35,562 bases of DNA from Candidatus Chisholmbacteria bacterium (GTDB lineage: Bacteria; Patescibacteriota; Microgenomatia; UBA1400; JACOWY01): positions 1 to 35,562 of the forward strand of contig JACOWY010000023.1 in assembly GCA_016176555.1 (NCBI GenBank), read 5' to 3'. Made by a program: the position numbers and the translations under genes. Below, piece after piece: positions 26,002-34,408 of this stretch. Under the pieces are notes generated by a model. It was not told the DNA's origin. It saw nothing but the letters and a program-made list of their open reading frames with translations, and ran no database searches. The stretch's first letter is position 1, and each line of letters begins with the position of its first letter.

Positions 26002-26703
26002 ATGTACGACTACGCATTTACGTTCTACAAACCAAACAAAACGTTTTTTGAACCTGGAGAATTAACACGAACTGTTAGCTTTCTTCAAAGAGACGGCTAC
26101 GAAGTCGAATTCCGATCACCTCCACTAGCAACAACTAAAGAAGGCCAACCCCTCTTTAGGCCGAAAGAGGAAGAAATAGGAGCAATTATAAGAAAGGGGG
26201 GGGTGGAGCTTAATCTTTTTGCTAGTGCTGCCGAGGGCCCGATGGGGGCAATAGCTGACTTATCTATCACAGAAGACGACTTGAAAGAGTCAGTTACCCA
26301 AAATACCTCACTGTTAACCCAAGCCGCCATGATCGTTTTCAAAGGCCTACAACCCCTTTTTGCTTGGGGAGACCACGAATTAGAGCTGGATAAACTGCAA
26401 CCATTCTTGAGCTTCGATAAAATAGGCGCCCTAGCCTGGGCTAACCTTTTCAGCCAAGAGCTCACCGAACATCTAGGGGGAATAGACCAAGTCTTACTCC
26501 ATCCAACATGGCAGAAAGAGCAAAAACAAGCAAAGCTTACCCTAGGTGCACTTTCTTTAGTTTTGATAACACTCTCACCATCTCCAGCGGACCCTGTCCA
26601 CGCCACTACTGCACTGCAATGTGACCGGAGATACCCCGGGGCCATTATTAAATCTTTCCAAACCCTTTCCCTAGCGGAGGCAAGAAATATTGTTAATGAA
26701 TAA
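26002..26703 (+). CDS. Hypothetical protein, possible partner of the nuclease-like protein
   Basis: 233 aa, no family recognised with certainty. It is acidic, with a middle region LFAWGDHELELDKL...ALAWANLFSQELTEHLGG that recalls some polymorphic-toxin immunity proteins in layout. That is only an impression. Residues 178-192 (KLTLGALSLVLITLS) are hydrophobic and could be a buried helix or a weak membrane segment. It starts 16 bases after the preceding gene, so the two are almost certainly co-transcribed, and ends 19 bases before hppA. Minus-strand ORF 26097-26750 is its shadow. Confidence 0.65.
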   Translation: MYDYAFTFYKPNKTFFEPGELTRTVSFLQRDGYEVEFRSPPLATTKEGQPLFRPKEEEIGAIIRKGGVELNLFASAAEGPMGAIADLSITEDDLKESVTQNTSLLTQAAMIVFKGLQPLFAWGDHELELDKLQPFLSFDKIGALAWANLFSQELTEHLGGIDQVLLHPTWQKEQKQAKLTLGALSLVLITLSPSPADPVHATTALQCDRRYPGAIIKSFQTLSLAEARNIVNE

Positions 26704-26722
26704 GAAACAAAAATAAAAGAAT

Positions 26723-28717
26723 ATGTATCTCCAACTCGCTCTCGCTTCAAGTTTAATAGCCGTCCTCTACGGTTTTTATCTCACCTATCAGATTCTCAAG
26801 CTTCCTCGGGGCACCGCTGACATGAACAAAATTGCTGACGCCATAGCCCAGGGTGCGCAGGCATTTCTTAAACGCCAATATCAAACGATTGGACTCATCG
26901 CTATCGCCATTATTGCCGTTCTGTGGTTAACCCTCGGGTCGCTTTCCGCCATCGCTTTTACCATCGGCGCGCTCTGCTCGGCTCTCGCCGGGTTTATCGG
27001 CATGAATGTGGCGGTGAGGGCCAACGTCCGCACCGCTCAGGCTGCGAAACTGGGTCTTTCAGCAGCGCTGACCACTGCTTTCCAGGGGGGTGCCGTCACC
27101 GGGCTCATGGTTGCCGGCCTTGCCCTGGGATCGGTTGCAGTCACCTTTCTGGTCATCGGAGGAGAGGGAGCTAACCTTGCCCACCTGGTAGCGCTGGGTT
27201 TTGGCGGTTCACTCATTTCCGTTTTTGCCCGTTTGGGCGGCGGTATCTACACCAAAGGTGCCGACGTGGGTACAGACATGGTCGGCAAAATCGAAAAGGG
27301 GATACCTGAAGATGACCCCCGAAATCCCGGAGTGATTGCTGACCTCGTCGGTGACAACGTGGGTGATGATGCTGGCATGGCTGCTGACCTATTCGAGACC
27401 TACGTGGTTACGGCTGTCGCCACCATGATTTTAGGCCAACTCACGTTCCCAAATTTTCCCAACGCCCTCACTTTCCCCTTAGTAGTAGGTAGTGGCGGCA
27501 TTATCGCCTCAATTATCGGCACCTATTTTGTCCACTTAGGCAAAGATAAAAAAATCATGCCAGCTCTCTATAAAGGCCTCATCGCCGCCTCTCTAGTCAG
27601 CGGTCTTCTCTATTGGGGTATCGCCCAAAATGTCATGGCTGGTAACGGACTTTTGAGCTCAATGCAGCTTCTCTTTACAAGCCTCATCGGCATCGTCGTC
27701 ACCGTCGGCATGGTGGCCATCACCGAATTTTACACCTCCAAATCCTATGACTCAGTCAAGCATTTGGCCGCAGCTTCTAACACCGGCCATGGCACCAACA
27801 TCATTGCTGGGCTAGCCATCTCCATGAAGTCAACTCTTCCTCCAGTCCTTTTGATCGGCCTCGCCATGCTCGGGGCATTTTCACTCGGGGGCCTCTATGG
27901 CATTGCCGTCGCTGCCATGGCCATGCTCTCCTTAACCGGCATTGTCGTCTCGATCGACGCCTTTGGCCCGATCACTGATAACGCCGGGGGCATTGCCGAA
28001 ATGACCAACCAACCTCAAAGCATCCGCCGGGTTACCGATGCCCTCGATAGCGTTGGCAACACCACCAAAGCGGTCACCAAAGGTTTTGCCATCGCCTCGG
28101 CAGGACTCGCCGCCTTAGTCCTATTTGCTGCCTACACGCAAGAACTCAAAGTGAGCGCCGGAGCATTTAGCCTCCAAGATCCATATGTCGTCGTCGGGCT
28201 ATTAATCGGCGCGTCCTTACCATACGTCTTTGGCGCGATGAGTATGGAAGCAGTTGGCAAAGCCGCCGGAGCAGTGGTAGTTGAAGTTCGCCGCCAGTTT
28301 AGGGAGATCAAAGGCATCATGGCAGGCAAAGCCACACCCGAGTATGGCAGAGCTGTCGATATCGTCACCCAAGCGGCTATTCGAGAAATGATCGTGCCTG
28401 CGCTCTTACCGGTCGGCGTCCCCATCGCCGTCGGCTTCACCTTAGGTTCTGCCGCTTTGGGGGGGCTCCTCATGGGCACCATCGTCACCGGACTTTTCGT
28501 GGCTCTATCGATGACCACGGGCGGTGCTGCCTGGGATAACGCCAAAAAGTACATCGAGGAGGGCCACTTCGGCGGCAAAGGTTCCCCAGCCCATCAAGCC
28601 GCAGTTACCGGCGACACGGTTGGCGACCCCTACAAAGACACCGCTGGTCCAGCCATCAATCCTATGATCAAAGTGGCCAATATCGTCGCCCTCATGATTG
28701 CAGGTTTTATCAGCTAA
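26723..28717 (+). CDS. hppA: Membrane-bound ion-pumping pyrophosphatase, K+-independent type
   Basis: Integral membrane pump that uses pyrophosphate hydrolysis to export ions, giving membrane energy to a cell with little respiration. Signatures: [47 protein letters not shown] for substrate binding, [16 protein letters not shown], and [21 protein letters not shown] near the end. About 16 membrane segments; 664 aa is typical. K449 and T452 in [10 protein letters not shown] mark the K+-independent class, which usually pumps H+ (K+-dependent enzymes have A and G). ATG start, no Shine-Dalgarno. Between the unknown pair and gyrA. Confidence 0.96.
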   Translation: MYLQLALASSLIAVLYGFYLTYQILKLPRGTADMNKIADAIAQGAQAFLKRQYQTIGLIAIAIIAVLWLTLGSLSAIAFTIGALCSALAGFIGMNVAVRANVRTAQAAKLGLSAALTTAFQGGAVTGLMVAGLALGSVAVTFLVIGGEGANLAHLVALGFGGSLISVFARLGGGIYTKGADVGTDMVGKIEKGIPEDDPRNPGVIADLVGDNVGDDAGMAADLFETYVVTAVATMILGQLTFPNFPNALTFPLVVGSGGIIASIIGTYFVHLGKDKKIMPALYKGLIAASLVSGLLYWGIAQNVMAGNGLLSSMQLLFTSLIGIVVTVGMVAITEFYTSKSYDSVKHLAAASNTGHGTNIIAGLAISMKSTLPPVLLIGLAMLGAFSLGGLYGIAVAAMAMLSLTGIVVSIDAFGPITDNAGGIAEMTNQPQSIRRVTDALDSVGNTTKAVTKGFAIASAGLAALVLFAAYTQELKVSAGAFSLQDPYVVVGLLIGASLPYVFGAMSMEAVGKAAGAVVVEVRRQFREIKGIMAGKATPEYGRAVDIVTQAAIREMIVPALLPVGVPIAVGFTLGSAALGGLLMGTIVTGLFVALSMTTGGAAWDNAKKYIEEGHFGGKGSPAHQAAVTGDTVGDPYKDTAGPAINPMIKVANIVALMIAGFIS

Positions 28718-28768
28718 ACCCCCAGGATCCAAGCAGTCTTTCGCAGCCTAACTGGCTAAATTCTATCT

Positions 28769-31456
28769 ATGAGTGATCAAGAAAAAAAGGCAGACAAGAA
28801 AAACCAGCCCCAAGCCGAACTCAGTCTTGCTAAGGTAACCGACGCCAAAAAAACTCGTTTCGGCCGCATCACCCCCACCTCCATCACTCACGAGATGCAA
28901 AAATCGTATCTCGATTACGCCATGAGCGTCATCGTCCAAAGGGCTCTGCCGGATGTACGCGATGGCTTAAAACCCGTGCATCGCCGCATCCTCTACGCCA
29001 TGAAAGAATTGAACCTTTCCCACACCTCGGCTTACAAAAAATCCGCTCGGATCGTCGGAGAAGTGTTGGGTAAATACCACCCCCACGGCGACCAAGCCGT
29101 CTACGACGCTCTCGTTCGTTTGGCCCAAGAGTTTTCCATGCGCTATCCATTGATCGACGGCCAGGGAAACTTTGGTTCAGTCGATGGCGACTCAGCTGCT
29201 GCCATGCGCTACACCGAAGCCAGATTAGCGAAAATCACCCAAGAGCTCCTCTGGGATCTGGAAAAAGACACGGTGCCCTTTATCGATAACTTTGACGGTT
29301 CCTACACTGAACCCGCAGTTTTACCCGCCAAACTCCCCAATCTCCTTTTAATGGGTTCGGATGGCATCGCCGTCGGTATGGCCACAAAAATTCCTCCCCA
29401 TAATCTGGGCGAAGTCGTCGCTAGCCTAAACGTAATCATCAAAAAAGCCCGAATTACCCGCGACGCCACAGCCCTAAATCAAATCAAAGAAGCCGACCTT
29501 GCCACCACCGACCCTCAGCTTCTTGCCGGCGAGTTCGAGTCCGAAACCACTATTGATGAGCTCTTAACCCACATCCAAGGCCCAGATTTTCCCACCGGCG
29601 GTACCATTTTTGATCAAAAAGAAATTGAAGAAACCTACCGCACCGGCCGCGGTCGCATCATTATGCGCGCCATCGCCGAAATCAAGGAACTCAAAGGTGG
29701 TCGTCATCAAATCGTCATCACCGAGCTCCCATACCAAGTCAACAAAGCCAGATTAGTCGCCAAAATCGCTCACCTCGTCCGCAAGAAAGCTATCACCGGT
29801 ATCAAAAATCTCCGCGACGAATCTGACCGCCGGGGGCTCTCCGTTGTCATTGAGCTTGCCCGGGACGGCCGCCCCAAAGCCATCCTCAACAACCTTTTCA
29901 AACACACCGAACTCCAATCTAACTTCGCCGTCAACTGCGTGGCCCTGGACTCCACCGGCACTCCCCACCTCATGAATCTCAAGACGGTGCTCACCGAGTA
30001 CCTCAAACACCGGCTTTTGGTCGTCATCCGCCGCTCTCAATTTGAATTGAGGGAAGCCCGCGCCCGCGCCCACATCCTCGAAGGCTTAATGATCGCTCTG
30101 GATCACATCGACGCCGTCATCGACACCATCAAAAAATCCAAAGACACCGATACTGCCAAGATAAACTTGATGAAAAAATTCAAGCTCACCGAAATTCAAG
30201 CGACCGCCATCTTAGACATGCAGCTCAGGCGCCTTGCAGCCTTAGAACGGCAAAAAATCAAAGACGAATACGACCTCATCCAAGAAACTATCAGATACTT
30301 AGTCAGTCTGCTTAAGGAGCCCGAAAAAGTCCTGGGTGTCATTAACAACGAACTTTCTGACCTTAAAACCAAATATGCCGACCCACGCCGGACCCAAGTT
30401 TTTAAACGGGGCCTCAAAGATTTATCCGACACCGACCTCGTCCCCAAAGAGGATTGCCTCGTCACCCTCACAGCGGGGGGCTACATCAAACGCCTGCCTC
30501 CCACCACCTACCGAGCCCAGCGCCGCGGCGGTAAAGGTGTGACTGGTATGACCACCAAAGACGAAGACTCAATTGCCTTTTTACTCACCGCCAACACCCA
30601 CCAAACATTACTCGTCACCACCGATAAAGGCCGCGCCTTCGCCCTCAAAGTTTTTGATCTTCCCGAAGGCAGCCGTCAATCCAAAGGCCAAGCCATCATC
30701 AACCTCATCAACATCGAACCCGGTGAAAAAGTCCAAGCCGTCCTGGCTACGAAAGGAGAACTCGGGGAGAGCAAAGATCGTTATCTTCTGATGGTCACGA
30801 GTCTCGGTACCGTCAAAAAAACACCCTTGTCAGCTTTCAAGAACATGCGCTCGTCAGGCATCATCGCTCTCAAGCTTGGCACCAATGACCGCCTCATCTG
30901 GGTTAGAGAAACCAAAGGCCACGACCACATCATCCTCGTTTCCCAAAAGGGCAAAGCCATCCGCTTTAAAGAAACCGACGTCCGCCCCATGGGTCGCAAT
31001 ACCAAAGGGGTGCGGGGCATCAAGCTGGGCTCTGGGGATAAAGTCGTCGGCCTCGTGAGCGCGCCCGAAAAACCAGTCAAAACCCCAGGCTCTCGTACCC
31101 GCCCTTTCCATGACGTTCTCATCGTTACCGAAAAAGGCTTCGGCAAACGCACCGATGTCTCAGAGTTCCCCATGCAAAAACGCGGCGGTATGGGGGTCAG
31201 AACCGCCAATCTTACTGACCGCACCGGCCCCATCGTCTCCGCCCGCCTCGTTACTCACCGCACCGACCAAGCTATCATCACCTCCAAAAAAGCCCAGGTC
31301 ATCAAGCTCCCCATCAAGAACATCAAACGCATCGGCCGCGCCACTCAAGGCGTCATCCTGATGCGCTTTGCCAAACCCGCCGACTCGGTTGCGGCAGTAA
31401 CAACAATCAAAAAGAGTCAAATCGAGGAAACTGAAGCGGAAAGCGATGAAACGTAG
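28769..31456 (+). CDS. gyrA: DNA gyrase subunit A
   Basis: Breakage-reunion subunit of gyrase. It has a charged 30-residue N-terminal extension, then the winged helix with RVGE-type [19 protein letters not shown] and the catalytic tyrosine Y148 in AMRYTEARL. The C-terminal beta-pinwheel contains the GyrA box AQRRGGKG, which separates it from ParC. 895 aa is normal. Residue 109, at the position of E. coli Ser83, is Gln, while the Asp87 equivalent (D113) is kept. ATG start without Shine-Dalgarno. Converges on the radical SAM gene 30 bases away with no obvious terminator between. Confidence 0.97.
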   Translation: MSDQEKKADKKNQPQAELSLAKVTDAKKTRFGRITPTSITHEMQKSYLDYAMSVIVQRALPDVRDGLKPVHRRILYAMKELNLSHTSAYKKSARIVGEVLGKYHPHGDQAVYDALVRLAQEFSMRYPLIDGQGNFGSVDGDSAAAMRYTEARLAKITQELLWDLEKDTVPFIDNFDGSYTEPAVLPAKLPNLLLMGSDGIAVGMATKIPPHNLGEVVASLNVIIKKARITRDATALNQIKEADLATTDPQLLAGEFESETTIDELLTHIQGPDFPTGGTIFDQKEIEETYRTGRGRIIMRAIAEIKELKGGRHQIVITELPYQVNKARLVAKIAHLVRKKAITGIKNLRDESDRRGLSVVIELARDGRPKAILNNLFKHTELQSNFAVNCVALDSTGTPHLMNLKTVLTEYLKHRLLVVIRRSQFELREARARAHILEGLMIALDHIDAVIDTIKKSKDTDTAKINLMKKFKLTEIQATAILDMQLRRLAALERQKIKDEYDLIQETIRYLVSLLKEPEKVLGVINNELSDLKTKYADPRRTQVFKRGLKDLSDTDLVPKEDCLVTLTAGGYIKRLPPTTYRAQRRGGKGVTGMTTKDEDSIAFLLTANTHQTLLVTTDKGRAFALKVFDLPEGSRQSKGQAIINLINIEPGEKVQAVLATKGELGESKDRYLLMVTSLGTVKKTPLSAFKNMRSSGIIALKLGTNDRLIWVRETKGHDHIILVSQKGKAIRFKETDVRPMGRNTKGVRGIKLGSGDKVVGLVSAPEKPVKTPGSRTRPFHDVLIVTEKGFGKRTDVSEFPMQKRGGMGVRTANLTDRTGPIVSARLVTHRTDQAIITSKKAQVIKLPIKNIKRIGRATQGVILMRFAKPADSVAAVTTIKKSQIEETEAESDET

Positions 31457-31486
31457 CCGGACTTACGACAGATGCCACCAGAAAAA

Positions 31487-33046
31487 CTATTGATTACCCA
31501 ACACTCTTATTCTTCTCATTGCTTCTAACGAAAGCAACTCAAGAATAATAGGTGCATACAGTGCCTGCGCGGTTGATGCAGCATATCCTAATTGTCCATC
31601 ATGTTCTGCCCTTGTTGTTCGAGGACATCCGGCACCTCCGTGTAAAGCCAATACAAGGTCTGTAGTTGGATCGTTACTTTGAAATATGACATTAGGTCCC
31701 ATGAGCTGATGTCTCCTACCCACATATTCTCTATTAGCCAAATCTACCATGTTTGCACCATCTCTTATTTCACCCATGTTGTCAGACATCGAGAAAAGCG
31801 CCTCATGACACGAGGCTACTCCTCTTGGGCCTGCTGCCAGATAATTAAATCCGCTCCCACATGGTGTCGGAATCACACCAAATAGTTGTAAGTAGTCGAT
31901 TTTATCAAGCGGTTGAATAGGAACACCTCTCTCAATCAGCACGCGTGTGACATCAAAGCCTCCCCGTAAGCCCTCAACCATTTGTGTATATCCGGATCGC
32001 TTTAATGCTTCGAGTTGCGCTTCGGTTTGAGGTCTGAAAAATGTCACGCCCAGAGGGATTGGTCTTGCCCCGCCGCCCCAATTCCAATAGCGTCCAACGA
32101 AAGTTTCACTTTCAGGGTCCCACATTGCCCGAACAAAATTTTCAAACTGGCCAGCGTTTCCTGGAGTAACGACGTGGTTTACGTTATAACTTACTCCTGC
32201 CTCGTGGAGTCGCTCTACTCCCTTAATGATGTTTGGATATTTATCTTGGTCTCGTCTTACACCCCGAGCCCTATCGTTTTCCTCGCCGACTCCCCAGAGA
32301 CTTACACTCACGTGCGCACCCCAGTCTTTTAGCTCCGATACAACGTCATCACTTAGGTGTGAACCATTGGTCAAAATTACTTGAGAAATATCGAGGTCGG
32401 GATGTTTGTCACGAAGGGAATCAATAACTGATTGACCTACCCTAAGAAGTCGTCGAGAGCCTGGCATTAATGCCTCGCCTCCAGCCCATTTAACTCGCAG
32501 GCGTTCCATTCCTTTTTCAGCTACAGATTGAGCGGTGCTCTCCAGTAAAGTCTCTAAAGTATCACTTTTCATTGTCCGAGCTTGACTCGCTAAATACCTA
32601 TCCGCCCCGGTAGCGCAACCAGGGCAGCGAAAATTACACGCTTCGGTGGTTTCGAGATACAATTCCGCTTCCGTACCAAAATTGGGCTGAATGGTCACGT
32701 TCATCTCCTGTCCAGGTGTCAGTAAAATCCATCGAGACTTAAGCTCGTCCGTTATAGTTCTCACTCCATCTACATCCAGGGCAGTTTGTTCAGCAACCTG
32801 CGCAATGTTTTGAGGGCTTTGGGCAAAAGCGTCATAAACGCCCCAAGCTTCGTCCCCCAACCGCGTAAGTTCAGATTTGACTGGATGGTAGAGGGCAAGG
32901 CGACCGTCCCAAACAGGCTCAATGCCTCCATCGCGTGGAGAATATCCGGATAGTTGGCGAACCTCCATGGTATGGGGATAGCGAGCTAAAGGAGTAGGTA
33001 TCGCATCATGTGCTTCTATGATAGTTTGTTCCTGCTCTGCTGCCAT
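31487..33046 (-). CDS. Radical SAM peptide maturase with PqqD-like N-terminus
   Basis: 519 aa. Residues about 44-112 look like a PqqD-type peptide-recognition winged helix (LALYHPVKSELTRLGDEAW...ITDELKSRWILL). The radical SAM core follows with C137-N-F-R-C141-P-G-C144, the CxxxCxxC that binds the 4Fe-4S cluster and S-adenosylmethionine, and the GGE motif at 189-191. The C-terminal part has C396 in PTPCGSGF, C413 in VASCHEA and C474 in GAGCPRTT. This resembles a reduced SPASM/Twitch domain binding one auxiliary cluster. ATG start without Shine-Dalgarno, 62 bases after a small CACP-repeat peptide gene, its likely substrate. The exact chemistry (thioether, C-C bond or other) cannot be read from sequence. 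Confidence 0.88.
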   Translation of the reverse strand: MAAEQEQTIIEAHDAIPTPLARYPHTMEVRQLSGYSPRDGGIEPVWDGRLALYHPVKSELTRLGDEAWGVYDAFAQSPQNIAQVAEQTALDVDGVRTITDELKSRWILLTPGQEMNVTIQPNFGTEAELYLETTEACNFRCPGCATGADRYLASQARTMKSDTLETLLESTAQSVAEKGMERLRVKWAGGEALMPGSRRLLRVGQSVIDSLRDKHPDLDISQVILTNGSHLSDDVVSELKDWGAHVSVSLWGVGEENDRARGVRRDQDKYPNIIKGVERLHEAGVSYNVNHVVTPGNAGQFENFVRAMWDPESETFVGRYWNWGGGARPIPLGVTFFRPQTEAQLEALKRSGYTQMVEGLRGGFDVTRVLIERGVPIQPLDKIDYLQLFGVIPTPCGSGFNYLAAGPRGVASCHEALFSMSDNMGEIRDGANMVDLANREYVGRRHQLMGPNVIFQSNDPTTDLVLALHGGAGCPRTTRAEHDGQLGYAASTAQALYAPIILELLSLEAMRRIRVLGNQ

Positions 33047-33047
33047 A

Positions 33048-33061
33048 TTTAAGTACTTAAA
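33048..33061. promoter_or_regulatory. Perfect 14-bp palindrome before the radical SAM start
   Basis: TTTAAGTACTTAAA is fully palindromic and sits one base from the start codon, where a ribosome site would be expected. Possible operator or structural element. Confidence 0.35.
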
Positions 33062-33065
33062 CTAA

Positions 33066-33086
33066 AACTCTAACAATTTTAGAGTT
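33066..33086 (-). terminator. Attenuator-like hairpin between precursor and maturase genes
   Basis: Transcribed as AACTCTAA-AATTG-TTAGAGTT, a perfect 8-bp stem with a 5-base loop, followed by TTAGTTT. AT-rich and so probably a partial terminator, giving more precursor than enzyme transcript. Confidence 0.5.
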
Positions 33087-33108
33087 GTGATAACCCAGAT
33101 GACTTTAA

Positions 33109-33351
33109 CTACTTAACGTTCTCCGTCACCAGAGGTGCGACGACTTCAGGACAAGCACAATTATTTTGCGCTCTGACATCTACACCATCACCTCGTTCTA
33201 AAGTGGCTGTAGCCGGATCTGGACAAGCACAATCTGAAGCTACACTTGCAGCTCTACCTGCTTCCAATGAAGCAACAACTGGTTGGGGACATGCACAGTC
33301 TGTGTAACCTTGACCAGCCTGTTCAGCCCCTAAAGTTTCTACTAAACCCAC
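33109..33351 (-). CDS. Putative RiPP precursor with three CACP modules, 80 aa
   Basis: Start GTG at 33351, fixed by an ideal GGAGGTGAT 5 bases upstream; nearby ATGs give 3- or 12-codon dead ends. The product is three tandem modules of 22, 22 and 23 residues (from residues 6, 28 and 50). Each begins (T/S)L(G/E) and contains (D/N)CACP, with the cysteine pairs at 19/21, 41/43 and 65/67. P, D or E and a small-residue tail follow. Codons for CACP differ between modules, so the repetition is kept at protein level. There are no other cysteines, no membrane segment and no classical leader or GG site. The neighbouring radical SAM enzyme is the probable modifier. A metal-binding peptide is an alternative. 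Confidence 0.8.
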   Translation of the reverse strand: MGLVETLGAEQAGQGYTDCACPQPVVASLEAGRAASVASDCACPDPATATLERGDGVDVRAQNNCACPEVVAPLVTENVK

Positions 33352-33356
33352 ATTTC

Positions 33357-33365
33357 ATCACCTCC
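33357..33365 (-). promoter_or_regulatory. Near-perfect Shine-Dalgarno of the precursor gene
   Basis: GGAGGTGAT (minus strand), complementary to the 16S rRNA tail over nine bases. The strongest ribosome site in the window; it selects the GTG start. Confidence 0.85.
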
Positions 33366-33382
33366 CTAAAAAGCTATAGGGT

Positions 33383-33411
33383 ATTTTATGCCAACAGTCT
33401 ACAAAAAGCAA
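33383..33411 (-). promoter_or_regulatory. Candidate promoter of the peptide locus
   Basis: TTGCTT and TAAAAT are 17 bases apart on the minus strand, about 32 bases before the GTG. Transcription would begin near 33376, with a leader of ~25 bases holding the ribosome site. Confidence 0.5.
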
Positions 33412-33630
33412 ATTCTCGGCTGACAAAACTTTGAATGTATGTATATGTATTATGCATGTTGCATTTACAACCAGTTTTTGAGGAAACAAAGTTCAACTTT
33501 TCTTGGACGGATATACAGTTATTTTTTCGATTTATCAACTACTTCCTTACTTCCACGCTCCGGTATTTAGAAGTTAAGCATTAAACCATCCGCTGTCACA
33601 AACACCTCTGACTAGGTCACGATACATTTG
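33412..33630. other. Intergenic stretch between the peptide locus and the SIMPL gene
   Basis: AT-rich, with alternating TATGTATATGTATTATGCATGTTGCAT (33436-33462). No ORF, tRNA or rRNA recognised. It probably carries the promoter of the SIMPL gene, but no convincing hexamer pair was identified. Confidence 0.4.
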
Positions 33631-33648
33631 GCACAACAGCAGTTGTGC
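33631..33648 (+). promoter_or_regulatory. Perfect hairpin touching the SIMPL gene start
   Basis: GCACAAC-AGCA-GTTGTGC, a 7-bp stem, ends at the base before the ATG at 33649. It could mask the start or serve as a protein binding site. Confidence 0.4.
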
Positions 33649-34378
33649 ATGAGATTGAGAAACAACTTCTTCTTTTCTCTTTGCCGCCCTCTTTTTCAAA
33701 ATCGTCGGGCCGCTCCCTCTCTCCGTTAATCAAACCACGGTGCAAAAACAATCTACCTTTGACGCCACGGGGGAGGGGAAAGCCGCTGTCGTTCCGGATG
33801 TTGCCCTCACCTCACTCGGTATTACCATCACCCAACCAAACGTCGCTTCTGCCCAAGAAGCAGCCAATCGCGTTATCAATAGTATTACCGCTGCCCTCAA
33901 AGAGAGTGGGGTAGGGGAGAAGGACTTGAGGACCCAAAACTACTCCATCAACCCTCAATACGATTTTACTGTAGGTCAACGCGTAACTGGCTACACGGTC
34001 AACGCCACCCTCGAGGTCAAGTTCACCGATTTTGCCAAACTCGAAGGGGCCATCGATAGCGCTGTTTCCTTAGGCGCTAACCAAGTTGGCGGCATTACCT
34101 TCACCCTCTCAGATGAGGCGAGGCTCGCAGCCGAAACCGAAGCGATAAAAGAAGCGGTAGACCAGGCAAAAGCTAAAGCCGAGAGCTTAGCCTCTGCCGC
34201 TGGCATCAAACTAGGCCGCATCATCAACGTCTACGAATCTGGTACCGAACCGCCCCTGCCGTACTATCGCTCACTCGAAGCCATGGGCTCTGACGTCGCC
34301 ATTGCCGAACCCACGGAACTTGAGCCCGGCTCCACCGAAGTTCGTCTCTCCGTAACACTATCGTACGAAACGTTGTAA
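33649..34378 (+). CDS. SIMPL (DUF541) domain protein, frameshifted near the N-terminus
   Basis: Exported or membrane-anchored SIMPL-domain protein; the fold is known from periplasmic and surface proteins of unclear function. The domain spans most of the protein (STFDATGEGKAAVVPDVALTSLGITI to VRLSVTLSYETL), with the typical SINPQYDF, GYTVNATLEVKF and AESLASAAGIKLGRIINVYE segments. The ORF track starts at GTG 33740, but upstream in the same frame lies a hydrophobic anchor (LFAALFFKIVGPLPLSVNQTT) with no start codon. It joins to ATG 33649 (MRLRNNFFF) if one T is removed from the TTTT at about 33673. So either a one-base error or a real frameshift separates anchor and domain. Confidence 0.82.
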
Positions 34379-34408
34379 ACCCCCTAACCAACGGAGAACT
34401 TTTAGGTG

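Noticed and set aside
26097-26750. 217-aa minus-strand ORF
   Set aside because: Shadow of the 26002-26703 gene; serine- and alanine-rich with no domain signs and crossing into hppA.
33560-33610. GAAGTTAAGC motif recalling 5S rRNA
   Set aside because: Only this short string matches; the flanking sequence lacks the 5S stems and the other conserved loops.
33645-33914. 89-aa ORF overlapping the SIMPL gene
   Set aside because: Its product is low-complexity and frame-shifted relative to the clear SIMPL domain.
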